64,000 nt of DNA from Tridacna crocea (lineage: Eukaryota; Mollusca; Bivalvia; Cardiida; Cardiidae). Below are positions 12,060-22,028 of the stretch, piece after piece. Within the stretch, counting starts at the first letter, position 1. Every line of letters starts with the position of its first letter. The position numbers were made by a program, and so were the translations under genes. Location: positions 26,048,296 through 26,112,295 of the forward strand of contig OX031068.1 in assembly GCA_943736015.1 (NCBI GenBank), written 5' to 3'. The notes under the pieces are model-generated. The model did no database searches. It had not been told where the DNA came from and saw only the letters and a program-made list of their open reading frames with translations.

Positions 12060-13830
12060 TTGTCCTCATGGTGAGCTTTTATGATCGCCCAATGTCCGTC
12101 GTCTGTCTTCCGTCTACCGTCATCCATCATCCACAATTTCTTTAAACATCTTCTCCTCCTAAACCGCTGGGCCAATCTTGATGAAACTTGGCAGGGATGT
12201 TTCTTGGGTGAAGCTCTACCAAAGTTGTTTAAGAGATTGAATTCCACCCATAACTCTGGTTGCCATGGCAACCAAAAGGCAGAAAATAGCAAAATCTTTG
12301 AAAATTTTCTTCTCTGAAACTAGAAGGCATAGAGCTTTGATATTTGGTATGTAGCATCTCCTAGTGGACCTCTACCAAGATTGTTCATATGATGCCCCTG
12401 GGGTCAAAACTGACCCTGCCCGGGGGTCACAAGTTTGAAACATAGGAACAAAGAAGGAAAACTTCAAAATTCTTCTTCTCTGAGACTATAAGGTGCAGAG
12501 CTTTGATATTTGATATGTAGCATCTCCTATTAGACCTCTACCAAGATTGTTCATATGATGTCCCTCTGGTCAAAACTGGCCCCACCCTGGAGGTCACATG
12601 TTTGAAACATAGGAACAAATAAGGAAAACTTTAGAATTCTTCTTCTCTGAAACTAGAAGGTGCAGAGCTTTGATATTTGGTAAGTAGGATCTCCTAGTGG
12701 ACTTCTACCAAGATTTTTCATATGATGTCCCTGGGGTCAAAACTGGCCCCGCCCCAGGAATCACAAGTTTGAAACATAGGAACAAAGACAAATTTTAAAA
12801 TTGTTCTCTGAAACTAGAAGGTGCAGAGCTTTGATATGTGGTATGTAGCATTTCCTAGTGAACCTCTACCAAGATTGTTCATAATTATGATGCCCCTGGG
12901 GTCAAAACTGGCCCTGCCCTGGGGGTCACAAGTTTGAAACATAGGAACAAATAAGGAAAACTTTAAATTTCTTCTTCTCTGAGACTAGAAGATGTAGAGC
13001 TTTGATATTTGTTTAGTAGGATCTCCTGGTGGATTTCTACAATGTTTGCTCATATGATGTCCCTGGGGTCAAAACTTGCCCTGCCACGTGGGTCACAAGT
13101 TTGAAACATAGGAACAAAGAAAAATTTTAAAATTGTTCTCTGAAACTAGAAGGTGCAGAGCTTTGATATGTGGTATGTAGCATTTCCTAGTGAACCTCTA
13201 CCAAGATTGTTCATAATTATGATGCCCCTGGGGTCAAAACTGGCCCTGCCCTGGGGGTCACAAGTTTGAAACATAGGAACAAATAAGGAAAACTTTAAAT
13301 TTCTTTTTCTCTGAGACTAGAAGATGTAGAGCTTTGATATTTGTTTAGTAGGATCTCCTGGTGGATTTCTACAATGTTTGCTCATATGATGTCCCTGGGG
13401 TCAAAACTTGCCCTGCCACGTGGGTCACAAGTTCGAAACATAGGAACAAAGAAGGAAGACTTTAAAATTCTTCTTCTCTGAACCTAGAAGGTGTAGAGCT
13501 TTGATATTTGGGATGCAGCATCTCTTAATTGACTTCTACAAACTTTCGTCATACGATGCCCCTGGGGTCAAAACTTGCCCTGCCCCAGGTGTCACAAGTA
13601 CGAAACGTAGGAACAAAGAAGGAAAACTTTAAAATTCTACTTCTCTGAAACTAGAAGGTGTAGAGCTTTGATATTTTGTAAGTAGCATCTCCTTGTGGAC
13701 CTCGACCAAGTTTTTTCTTAGGATGCCCCTGGGGTCAAAACTGACCCTGCCCAGGGGTCACAAGTTTGGTTTTACTGCTTGGTACTCAGGTGAGCGATAT
13801 AGGACCATCATGGTCCTCTTGTTTGTTGCA
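12060..13830 (+). mobile_element. Inner pearl/HINE-like element with a ~165 bp tandem array
   Basis: It begins near GGTGAGCTTTTATGATCGCC and ends with CTCAGGTGAGCG, then a hairpin (GGACCATCATGGTCC) followed by TCTTG. The same type of 3' end occurs at about 22855-22890, 54376-54412 and 61492-61520. The body is a tandem array. A 3' hairpin just before the terminus with core tandem repeats is the layout described for bivalve 'pearl' and Helentron-associated elements. No Rep/helicase gene is present. Confidence 0.65.
12310..13780 (+). repeat. Tandem array, about nine units of 160-170 bp
   Basis: Each unit carries CTCTGAAACTAGAAGGTGCA, GAGCTTTGATATTTGG, CCCCTGGGGTCAAAACTG and GTCACAAGTTTGAAACATAG. 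Units begin near 12312, 12478, 12646, 12805, 12978, 13138, 13308, 13476 and 13643. Two adjacent units form a near-identical 332 bp dimer copied once (12801-13132 and 13133-13464), a recent higher-order duplication. Confidence 0.9.
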
Positions 13831-14344
13831 TTATTTGAAAGTGCTGTTCACAAGAATTGTAACTCTACCTCATATAGTCTTGGAGTTATTTCCCTTTGAA
13901 TGTCATTTTTACAGCACTTTGTGCTTGCCTGGAATATAACTTTGTCATCTCAAGTCAGAAGGACTTTAACCATGGTATGCATGTTTGATGCAATATTAAC
14001 GAGTACAGTGCACAAGAACAATAACTGTACCTAGCAATCATCAGTGTGACTACTAATACTAATACTACTAATTTTCTGTTTCTGTCAAACAGCTTGCGGG
14101 GGTATTAAGTCACATTCAGTGACAGCTCTAGTTTTTCCAGGGCATAACTTTTGGGGTATTTGCCCTTTGTAAATTTTAACTGAAAATTTGTGTGGGGCAT
14201 ACTTACTTCCAAAAGTAAAAAGCTAGTAACTTAAACTTAATACAGGCCACATTACCAAGAACTGCAGTGTACAAGAACCATTACTCTATACCTGGATTTT
14301 TCTTTGGTTATTGCCCTTTGTAAATCTAACTTTAAAACTAGCAA

Positions 14345-14480
14345 TATATGGAAAAACCAGCATTTTCTCCTTTTTCCACAATGTTTTCCATCCTGTCACA
14401 GAATTTCAGTTCATTTGTAACGGGTTCACACTAGTTGCCTACACATTCTCTCTGTTCGGAAGAGTTTAGAATTTGTTGGT
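14345..14480. repeat. Degraded family A right-arm fragment
   Basis: ACCAGCATTTTCTCC and CACAATGTTTTCCATCC are recognisable, followed by decayed long-arm sequence. Confidence 0.5.
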
Positions 14481-14645
14481 TGGGAAAATGATAAAAAGAT
14501 GTCCCATACATGTAAGCTTATCTCAAATATTCATCATATTTCCCTTTATAGCTGTTTTGGACAAAAAAGTCCTTTGTGCAAGTTGTTGTCAATCGACTTG
14601 AGGACAACTTTGGTACGTTAGGGAAAACTTTTATGGAAAGCATGA

Positions 14646-14873
14646 TTAACCCTTTACTCCATAGATACTCATTTCTACACATTGCTTGTAGGAGCCTTTG
14701 GAAAACATTGTGGCAAAAGGTGAAATTGCTCGTGATGAGCAATTTCACCTTTTGCCACAATGTTTTCTACACTACTAAAGGTGTCATATAAACATAAGAA
14801 ATGGCTTCATCCTTGCTGTTATTTAGGGTCAATTAGAGATACCATAGAAATGCCTCATGGGGTAAAGGGTTAA
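14646..14873 (+). mobile_element. Family B TTAA element, full length
   Basis: TTAA flanks both ends. The ends are CCCTTTACTCCATAG and CATGGGGTAAAGGG. The hairpin is centred on GCTCGTGATGAGC. It is close to the copy at 7328. Confidence 0.92.
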
Positions 14874-15197
14874 TGATTGTAATAGGCTATCAGTGTCATG
14901 GTGGGAACCTTTATAGGGAGGTGGTCAATAGTTTAGAGTAATTGCATGCAGTTAATGTCAATATGCAGCCAATAAGGAAAAGCAAATATTATCCACTAAG
15001 CTCAAATAAGCAATTCCTCTCCTTGTAATGTTTCAATAAGTTTTGAACTAATATGGCTAGAGAGATTTCAGAAACCATATTGTGATGAATTACTTGTACA
15101 GATCAGTTTTATCCATTTACCTCAATGTTTTTTTTTTTAACCAATAAGTCGGCCATTTGAAGCAAACCTTTCAAATTCACTGTACAAAATATGCAGT

Positions 15198-15395
15198 CTA
15201 GGTCTGTATTCATTAACAGTTCTTAAAACCATTCTTTGTCTTATTCTCCAAGATTTTCCAAGTATGAAAGTAACACAACTTCTGATTGGCTAAACCATTT
15301 GGTTTAGTCAATCAGTAATTATGTTTATTTCAAATTTGGAAAAAATTGAGAATAAGACTATCTAAAGCATGATTGGTGAAAACAAACTCTGATCT
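15198..15395. mobile_element. Foldback element, GGTCTGTATTCA type
   Basis: Sequence from TAGGTCTGTATTCATTAAC to GATTGGTGAAAACAAAC folds back on itself, with TTCTGATTGGCTAAACCA and TGGTTTAGTCAATCAG flanking the centre. It is homologous to 22635-22819. Confidence 0.65.
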
Positions 15396-15424
15396 TTAAT
15401 GTTCTAAGCTCTTTGGTTTACTAA

Positions 15425-15620
15425 GAGGGGTCCTGCATGGCTCAGTGGTAAAGTGTAGAACTGATGTCCTGGAGGTCCCGGGTTAGAGCCTTACTGGATC
15501 CAATGGGTCTTTTTGGGAGAGCCCTTGCGCAAAACAATCAAGAGCCCTAGCCTAGTACTATGAAGCATGGGAAATACATTGATATGTGAGCTTTTGCCAT
15601 GATATGACTGAAATAATGTT
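15425..15620 (+). mobile_element. tRNA-derived SINE
   Basis: A-box-like TGGCTCAGTGGTAAAGTG and B-box-like CCCGGGTTAGAGCC are followed by a body (CCCTTGCGCAAAACAATC) and a tail ATGACTGAAATAATGTT. A right-arm scrap of a TTAA element follows to 15757. Confidence 0.75.
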
Positions 15621-15815
15621 TTCAACAGGCTTTTTTCCCCATGTTCGTCAAGAGTCGGCATTGTAAATTTCAATTTTTGAAATATGTTTAATTTGTCGTC
15701 TGGAAGTGCTTTGAATTTGGACCTGTCTAAAATGTTGTCCTTTGGTAAGGAGTTAAACCAGTTGAGATGAATTTGCCATATTTTGGGGGTTTTACCAAGT
15801 GAAAGCTGAAAATAA

Positions 15816-16044
15816 TTAACCCTTTACTGCACGATAAAATTTTAGACTGGTCCAGATTGAAAGCACTTCCAGACAACAAAATAAACATAACTCAAAAATT
15901 GAAATTTGTTTCAAGCAGGGAAGAAAACATTGTGGGAAAAGGAGAAAATGCTGGTTACCAGCATTTTCTCCTTTTCCCACAATGTTTTCTAAAGGCTCTT
16001 ATCTCAGGGTCGTAAAAATTAGGGATTGTTTGGTAAAGGGTTAA
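15816..16044 (-). mobile_element. Family A TTAA element, full length
   Basis: TTAA flanks both ends. The ends CCCTTTACT and GGTAAAGGG are intact, and the hairpin is near perfect around GGTTACC. Confidence 0.93.
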
Positions 16045-16268
16045 TAACAATAGTGAAAGGGTGTTTTTTCAATCGTTAGTTTTTATGAAATAATCACAGT
16101 CAATTTATAAAGAAATATTTGGAAAAAACTAATCCTTTGAAAATTGGATAATTTCCTTTTATCAGTTGAATTCTCAAGATCAATTTGTGACCTCATAAAA
16201 GGCACAGTTTACTGATTCTTCAGTACAAGGCAAAACATTGAGACAAATGGATACAAGACAGTGCAGAT

Positions 16269-16467
16269 TGTTACGGGAGACCACTCCTTCCTGCATGGCA
16301 TTCTCCCGATTTAAATACAATACCTGGCTACTGCATCAGAGAGATATCTCTTTGGCTCAGTGGTTAAGGTATTGGCCTTGCGTCAGGGAGTTCCGGGGTT
16401 CGAATCCTGCTCGGTACCTTATTTCTGCCATGCATTTATTCATTTGTTTCTTTGTTACGGACTTTGT
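16269..16467 (+). repeat. 5' LTR (199 bp) of a miniature LTR element, containing a tRNA-like promoter
   Basis: It starts TGTTACGGGAGACCACTCC and matches 16592-16789 with about nine differences. Inside it, TGGCTCAGTGG (16353-16363) fits the Pol III A box and GGTTCGAATCC (16397-16407) fits the B box exactly, at a spacing normal for a tRNA gene. The tRNA-like block runs into GCTCGGTACC. Confidence 0.85.
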
Positions 16468-16475
16468 TCGTAAGA

Positions 16476-16493
16476 TGGGGGCTCGTCCGGGAT
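16476..16493 (+). promoter_or_regulatory. Primer-binding site, tRNA-Pro type
   Basis: TGGGGGCTCGTCCGGGAT begins with TGG, complementary to the tRNA 3' CCA, and is the standard tRNA-Pro-primed site for minus-strand DNA synthesis. Its position just inside the 5' LTR is what priming requires. Confidence 0.88.
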
Positions 16494-16580
16494 TGGCCAT
16501 TGAGCCATTAATCCCATTTGTTGTCCAAAATCGGACTTCCTGCCTAATAAGGCTTTGAGTCATCAATAAATGATGACTTT

Positions 16581-16589
16581 AAGAGGGGG
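16581..16589 (+). promoter_or_regulatory. Polypurine tract of the TRIM
   Basis: AAGAGGGGG lies directly upstream of the 3' LTR (two bases before TGTTACGG), where the plus-strand primer is made. Confidence 0.75.
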
Positions 16590-16591
16590 TG

Positions 16592-16789
16592 TGTTACGGG
16601 AGACCACTCCAATCTGCATGGCATTCTCCTGATTTAAATACAATACCTGGCTACTGCGTCAGAGAGATATCTCTTTGGCTCAGTGGTTAAGGTATGGCCT
16701 TGTGTCTGGGAGTTCCGGGGTTCGAATCCCGCTCGGTACCTTATTTCTGCCATGCATTTATTCATTTGTTTCTTTGTTACGGACTTTGT
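16592..16789 (+). repeat. 3' LTR of the TRIM, tRNA-like
   Basis: It is about 95% identical to 16269-16467, with A box 16676-16686 and B box 16719-16729 both conserved. One base in the A-B interval is deleted. Confidence 0.85.
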
Positions 16790-16819
16790 GTGATCATGTA
16801 CCTGCATTTTCTGATACTT

Positions 16820-17042
16820 TTAACCACCAAATAACAAAATTATGGACTCTTCCAATTTCAAAGAATCTGCTGATAACAATTTCAAAAGTGATATAAATAA
16901 ACCAAAATTCTTTGACAGGGTAGAAAACATGGGAAAATAAGAAAATGCTGGTTACCAGCATTTTTCTCCTTTTCCCATAATGCTTTCAAAAGTCTTTTCC
17001 AACAGGGACAGTAAAATCAGGGAATGTATTGTAATGGGTTAG
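16820..17042 (-). mobile_element. Family A TTAA element
   Basis: TTAA is on the left and TTAG on the right. The GGTTACC dyad is intact; the outer arms have diverged. Confidence 0.8.
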
Positions 17043-17422
17043 GGCACTTTCCAGCTTAAAATCACCTTGAATTTGCAATATTTTGATACTTTTCAGGAAC
17101 AAAACTGTCCAACTTGTTTATTTTGTATAGGGTGAAAAAAAAAAGAGGTTTCGATTTCCTGATCATGAGAACATGTTGCCACCTACAGAGATTTTTTTTA
17201 TTTTTTTTTTATGTTGCAGCAAATCAATTATCACTTTTTGAAATGTTGTGACTAATGGAGAATAACACATCATATTGAAATTTCCTTTTCGAGAGGAAAT
17301 AATCACATGCATTATAAATTATTACAAATATTTCATGTAAACGCTTTACTCAGTGACACCTTTTTAGAATTTTGCCAGCTGAAAGCATATGCAGACAACG
17401 AATAACATGTTGCAATTTATCC

Positions 17423-17651
17423 TTAAATCTTTACCACACAATCCCGACTTTTAAGGACCCTAAAGAAGAAGTCTTTGGAAAACACTGTGGGAAAAGGAGA
17501 AAGTGCTGGTAATCGGCATTTTCTCCTTTTCTCTCAGTGTTTTCTACTCTATCAAAGAGAGTAGTCATCATTTCATCAAAGTTTAATTTGTCGTCTGCAA
17601 ATGCTTTCAATTTGGTCACATCCCAAATTTTGTTATTTGGTAAAGGGTTAA
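17423..17651 (+). mobile_element. Family A TTAA element, full length
   Basis: TTAA flanks both ends. The hairpin centre has decayed to TGGTAATCGG. A scrap of another copy (17652-17700) follows. Confidence 0.88.
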
Positions 17652-17710
17652 AAGGGTAGAAAATATTAAGGGAAAAGCAGAAAATGCTGGTTACCAGCAT
17701 ACTGGGTCAT

Positions 17711-17937
17711 TTAACCCATTACCACACGACAAAATTTCAGACTGGTCCAAGTTGAAAGCATTTGCAGACGACAAAATAAAAATGACTGGAAAATTGAAAT
17801 TTGTTCTGTGAAGGGTAGAAAACACTGGGAAAAGGAGAAAATGCTGGTTACCAGCATTTTCTCCTTTTCCTACAGTGTTTTCAAAAGGCTTCTTTCTCAG
17901 GGGCGTCAAAAGTAGGGATTGGGTGGTAATGGGTTAA
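17711..17937 (-). mobile_element. Family A TTAA element, full length
   Basis: TTAA at both ends; ends CCCATTACC and GGTAATGGG; hairpin around GGTTACC. The CATTACC end variant defines a recurrent subtype. Confidence 0.92.
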
Positions 17938-18266
17938 ACTGAAGACTGGGTGGTAGAGGGTGAAGCATATTCGACAAAAAAAATTGTTTGAAGTGTTTGC
18001 TCCTTAATTATTGCAGGAAGTAATAGTTCATAAAAGAAATGTGAGAAATATTTCAAAAGTCTCAGTTTTAGTAAAAGTGTAAGGGGAAAGTGTCCTAGGA
18101 ATATTTAGTGATGATGGAAGAGATTTATGCATATACAACTGTTATATTAAGTGAGTTTTTCCTGTTTTATTTTGTATGGCCTTGGTAGTCGTTATCCAAT
18201 GTTGCTGTAGAAGTACATCTGTTTATATACAACTGTTGATTTCCTTTGAAAAGGCTGAGCAAGAAA

Positions 18267-18493
18267 TTAACTCTTTACCACACAAGAAAATTCTAGACTG
18301 GTCCAAATGGAAAGCATTTGCAGACAACAAAATAAAGGTGACTGAAATTGAAATTTGTTCTGGGAAGGGTAGAAAACACTGTGGGAAAAGGAAAAAATGC
18401 TGGTTACCAGCATTTTTTCCTTTTCCCACAGTGTTTTCAAAAGGCGTCTTTCTCAGGGGCGTCAAAAGTAGGGATTGTGTCGTAATGGGTTAA
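18267..18493 (-). mobile_element. Family A TTAA element, shares its right TTAA
   Basis: Full length, with a nearly perfect hairpin. Its right TTAA (18490-18493) is also the left TTAA of the next element. Confidence 0.92.
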
Positions 18494-18707
18494 CTCTTTA
18501 CCACAAAATCCCAAATGACCCTGAGAAAGAAAGTTTTTGAAAACATTGTGCGAAAAGGAGAAAATGCTGGTAACCAGCATTTTCTCCTTTTCCCACAATG
18601 TTTTCTACCCATTCCAAATGGAATTTCAATTTTTGAGTCACATTTGTTTTGTTGTTTACAAATGCTTTTAATTTGGACTAAAATTTTGTCGTTTGGTAAA
18701 GAGTTAA
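18490..18707 (+). mobile_element. Family A TTAA element, shares its left TTAA
   Basis: Full length apart from a small deletion in the left arm. The ends are CTCTTTACC and GGTAAAGAG. Confidence 0.9.
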
Positions 18708-18751
18708 GAGCGGAAAATTGGAAAAATTTGGTTTTAGATGAAAATATTGGA

Positions 18752-18979
18752 TTAACCCTTTCCCAAACAAGCCCTGGTTTTCACGTGTCTGCAGTAGAAG
18801 TCTTTTGAAAACACTGCGGGAAAAGGAGAAATTGCTCATAACGAGCAATTTCTCCTTTTCCCACAGTGTTTTCTACCCATTTCGAGAACTTTCTGCCATT
18901 TTCTCAAAATCTAAAATTGTCATCTGCAAACTTTTTCAGTTTGGAAGAGTCTAAGATTTGTCGTTTGGGAAAGGGTTAA
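18752..18979 (+). mobile_element. Family C TTAA element
   Basis: The ends are CCCTTTCCCAAAC and GTTTGGGAAAGGG. The hairpin centre is TTGCTCATAACGAGCAA rather than TGCTGGTAACCAGCA. TTAA flanks both ends. Confidence 0.9.
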
Positions 18980-19059
18980 CTCTAGTATCTCAAAAAAAGG
19001 AAACAGACGATCAACACTACCTTATTATCGAGTCCTAATGACTCTGAATAGGAGGCCTT

Positions 19060-19286
19060 TTAAACCTTTCCCAAACAATAAATTTTGGACCCATCCAAAT
19101 GGAAAGAGATTGCAGACAACAATTTTAGATTTGGAGAAAATGGCAGAAAGTTCTCAAAAAGGGTAGAAAACATTGTGGAAAAAGGAGAAATTGCTCATTA
19201 CGGGCAATTTCTCCTTTTGCAACAGTGTTTTCAAAAGACATTTACTTCAGATACGTAAAAACCAGGGCTTGTTTGGGAAAGGGTAA
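19060..19286 (-). mobile_element. Family C TTAA element
   Basis: Opposite orientation to 18752-18979, with hairpin centre GCTCATTACGGGC. TTAA is on the left and GTAA on the right. Confidence 0.85.
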
Positions 19287-19740
19287 AGCATTGCAGGAAA
19301 AAAAGAAAATGCCAATAACCAGCATTTTCACAGTCTCCCAAAATGATTTTCTACTCATTCACAAGCAAAAACTTACATTTAAGTAACATTTATTCAAGAC
19401 CAGTCCAAAATTTTGCTTTGTGGTAAGTCCTTTCGTAACTCTTTTCCAAGCGATAAAATTTTGGACTAGTCCAAATTGAAATCATTTGCAGATGACAAAA
19501 CCTGAATCAAAAATTGAAATTTTATTTGGAAAGGGTAGAAAACATTCAAAAAACTTCTTTCCCAAGGTCGTTAAAAGTCGTCATAGTGTGGTAAAGAGTT
19601 TAAAAAACCATTGGGAAGAAAGCTTTTGAAACATTTTTGGAAAAGGAGAAAATGTCGGTGACAGTGTTTTCTCCTTTTCCCATTGTTATCATAAGCCTTC
19701 TTCTTTTAGGTTGTTAAAAGAGAGAATTGTTTTGGAAAGG
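19287..19740. repeat. Three decayed TTAA-element copies before exon a
   Basis: About 19287-19435 is a decayed copy. 19436-19603 is a copy whose hairpin has been lost by a deletion joining GAAAACATTC to AAAAAACTTC. 19604-19740 retains GGAGAAAATGTCGGTGAC and a right arm. Confidence 0.65.
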
Positions 19741-19772
19741 TTTTACAAAAGATATGATCTTATTTTTCACAG

Positions 19773-19936
19773 ATACTGATGAAGTATTTGAGTCTACAGA
19801 AGAAGAAATGAACGGCCACATACATCGGGGTTTGCCTCCTACCCCCACCCACTCAGTTCACATGGACACTTCCAGACCACCACCATGTCCAAGAGAAATG
19901 TACTCGCAGGGGATGTATGCCAGTATAGATGATCAA
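19773..19936 (+). CDS. Internal coding exon of an unidentified proline-rich protein (exon a)
   Basis: Acceptor TTTTTCACAG ends at 19772 and donor GTAGGT begins at 19937. The exon enters in phase 1 (two bases AT complete a split codon) and leaves in phase 0. It encodes about 54 residues: an acidic start (TDEVFESTEEEMNG), then LPPTPTHSVHMDTSRPPPCP and a Met/Tyr/Ser tail ending SIDDQ. The acidic then Pro/Thr/Ser-rich make-up suggests a disordered linker. The phase-0 exit matches exon 25031-25105. Degraded TTAA elements lie directly upstream (19604-19740) and downstream (about 19960). I do not recognise the protein family. The exon call rests on splice sites, open frame and composition, so it is good but not certain. 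Confidence 0.75.
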
Positions 19937-19954
19937 GTAGGTTATAATTGAACA

Positions 19955-20040
19955 CATTTATTTTATACCATACAATCCTGACTGTCAATGACAGCTTTTA
20001 AAAAGATTGTGGAAAAAGGAGAAAATGAAGGCAACATTTT
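19955..20040 (+). repeat. Left-half fragment of a family A element
   Basis: TATACCATACAATCCTGAC and GTGGAAAAAGGAGAAAATG are present. The copy stops in the hairpin, where the following tandem-unit element begins. Confidence 0.6.
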
Positions 20041-20469
20041 TAGCATGAAACTCATGAAACTTTGTCAGAACATGATGATATCACAGACAGAACTGAAATT
20101 AGGTTATATTGGGTAAAAAAGTAGGTCACCTGGCTAAATCTTAGAAAATCTTGTATACATTTTCAAGGCCACATTTTCGGTCCGATAATCGCGAAAATTG
20201 GGCAGAATGTTTGTCTTGATTATATCTCGGACCAAATTCAAAACTAGGTCACAATGGGTCAGAAAGTAGGTCACAGGGCTACATCTTAGAAAAAGTTTGT
20301 GTGCACTCTATAAGCTGGATACTCATGAAACTTGGTCAGAATATTTGACTTGATTATTTCTGAGACAAGTGTGAAATGGGTTATGTTGGGTTGAAAAGTA
20401 GGTCTTAAGGTCAAATCTTAGAAAATCTTGGATGCACTCTAAAGGCCACATTTTAAGCCAGATATTTAT

Positions 20470-22028
20470 TATCCCCCGCCGTAGGCGGAGGGATATAGTT
20501 TTTATGTTGTCCGTCCTTCCGTCCGTCCGTCCGTCCGTGTGTCCGTCCCGGCAAATATCTCCAATACCATTGGACGGAATTTCGTGAAACTTTATATACA
20601 TATACAATGACCCATTCTCCCGAGATGCTTTTTTTGTTTTTTTGATTCGATGCAAAATGGTCGACTGAGAGCAATTTTAAGTTTCACTTAAGTTACACTT
20701 AAGTGCACTTTTAATGTTTGGAGTCTTCTCTTCAAAACTCGATTTCTCCACAACCCCTTGACCAAATTGGATAAAACTTCATATATGAACTCCTTGGGGT
20801 AAGGCGCCGACGTGTCTTTCCCGGATTTTCAATTTGACCCCATGTCATGGAAAAAAGGGGCTTAATGCAAAATTGCAATTTTTACCAATATCTCATTCAG
20901 TTTTTGTCAGAATATCATGAAACTTCATGGTTATATTGTTTATGGAAAGTTTTAGCATGTGCCCTTGCTATTTTTAATCTGGGCGTTTTTTAAGTTGACG
21001 TTCTGTCATGGAAAAAGGGGGTTTCTTGCAAAATTCCAATTTTTACTAATATTTCATTCAGTTTTGGTCAAAATTTCATTAAAGTTTCACCATGTGCTCT
21101 TGTTTCTTTATCTATGTGTTTTTCAATTTGACCCTCTGTCATGGAAAAAGGGGGTTTCTTGTATAATGACAAGGAAAAAGGGGCCCTAATGCAAAATTGC
21201 AATTTTTACTTATATCTTGTTCAGTTTTTGTCAAAATTTCATGAAATTTCATGGTTCCATCTTTTTCTTCAAGTTTCAACATGTGCCCTTTGTTTTTTTC
21301 AATCTATTAATTATTAATGCGCAAATATGTCTTTCCTGCTTTCTCAAATTGAGGCTGCATCACGGAAAAAGGCAACTTCATGGAAAAAATTGTTTTTCAC
21401 TAATATCTCCTTTATTGGTGCTCAAAACTTTGTTAAATTTCAAATCTGAACTTGTTGGAACGTTGCCCAGGTACCTCTCTTCCTGTTTCTCAATTTCAGG
21501 CTGCGTCTCGGGAAAAGGGGGCTTCATGTAAAAAATTGTTTTATGTAATATTTTCTACATGACTGCTCAAAATTTTATCAATTTTCGAATTTTGAATTAT
21601 TATTTAAAAATGCCACAAATCACACACCCGTTGTTTTTATTTCAATGATCCAATATTGTCTTATGGGAAAAGGGGGCTTAAAGGGGGCTTAAAGGGGGCT
21701 TATTGTCCTCTACAAGTTTGTGTTGGCTATCTCTAAGATAGTAATTGCCTTTTCACTTCAAATTTTGGGGGGCATGAACAGGTTCTTTTAGGATAAACGA
21801 AGTGAATTTTTATCAATTTCATATATTTTATGACAAGCACTCGTTCGGGGAGCATAACCTGTCTCTGACGGCTCTTGTTTTATCTAATGAAATCCTGTGT
21901 CATGGAACAAGGGAGCTTAATGTATAATTTCTTCATGGACCAATAACAAAAAGGCCACATGTACATGCAAAACAGAATACCTCCTATACGTTTGTATCAA
22001 AAAAGGTCTTTTTCGGCGGGGGATATCA
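20470..22028 (+). mobile_element. Nested element with ends TATCCCCCGCCG / CGGCGGGGGATA
   Basis: Twelve-base inverted ends bound it, with a run of GTCCGTCC near the left end (20510-20550) and a tandem series of roughly 130-190 bp units (CATGGAAAAAGGGG..., AAAATTGCAATTTTTAC...). Part of it (to 21890) ends TTCGGGGAGCATAA and GACGGCTCTTGTTTTATC, which points to a further fragment of the 10684-type element inside. GGGGGCTTAAA is repeated three times near 21668-21700. Confidence 0.6.

Larger units (their letters stand above)
11156..14111 (+). mobile_element. Middle nested tandem-unit element (ends TACCCCGCAA / TTGCGGGGGTA)
   Basis: The left end TATACCCCGCAAAAC and right end CTTGCGGGGGTATTAAG are inverted copies. 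From 11260 there are about three 160 bp units with CAGCACCAAACTTGGTCAAA and CAACTAGAGTTRTTTGCCC. A CT-rich patch with repeated GTCTGTCCGT-type motifs (11200-11260) follows the left end. The ending GTCACATTCAGTGACAGCTCT recurs in altered form at about 55145-55165. Confidence 0.55.
10684..14350 (+). mobile_element. Outer tandem-unit (pearl/HINE-like) element with two nested insertions
   Basis: It starts near TTATGCTCCCCGAAAGGG and contains units with TTGCCCTTTGTAAATTTTAAC and AACTAAGTCAAACTTTACAC that reappear at about 14150-14340. Those two parts flank a nested element at about 11156-14111. The same start motif, inverted (TTCGGGGAGCATAA), ends a related fragment at 21843-21860. Sequence-similar units in tandem and no coding capacity fit non-autonomous Helentron-associated ('pearl'-type) elements of bivalves. 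The outer borders are approximate. Confidence 0.55.
16269..16789 (+). mobile_element. TRIM: 521 bp LTR retrotransposon in miniature
   Basis: Two direct repeats of about 199 bp flank a 124 bp interior with no coding capacity. Eight bases after the 5' LTR lies an 18 bp primer-binding site (16476-16493), and a purine tract AAGAGGGGG (16581-16589) lies just before the 3' LTR. LTR, PBS, polypurine tract, LTR is the minimal retrotransposon layout, and the size fits a TRIM. Each LTR carries a tRNA-like A and B box, so Pol III could start in the LTR. No clear 5 bp target duplication is visible (GCAGAT on the left, GTGATC on the right). All proteins would have to come from an autonomous relative. Confidence 0.82.

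Noticed and set aside
16353-16417. A genuine tRNA gene
   Set aside because: A and B boxes are good, but acceptor and T stems do not pair well, it occurs in both LTRs, and it is embedded in a retroelement.
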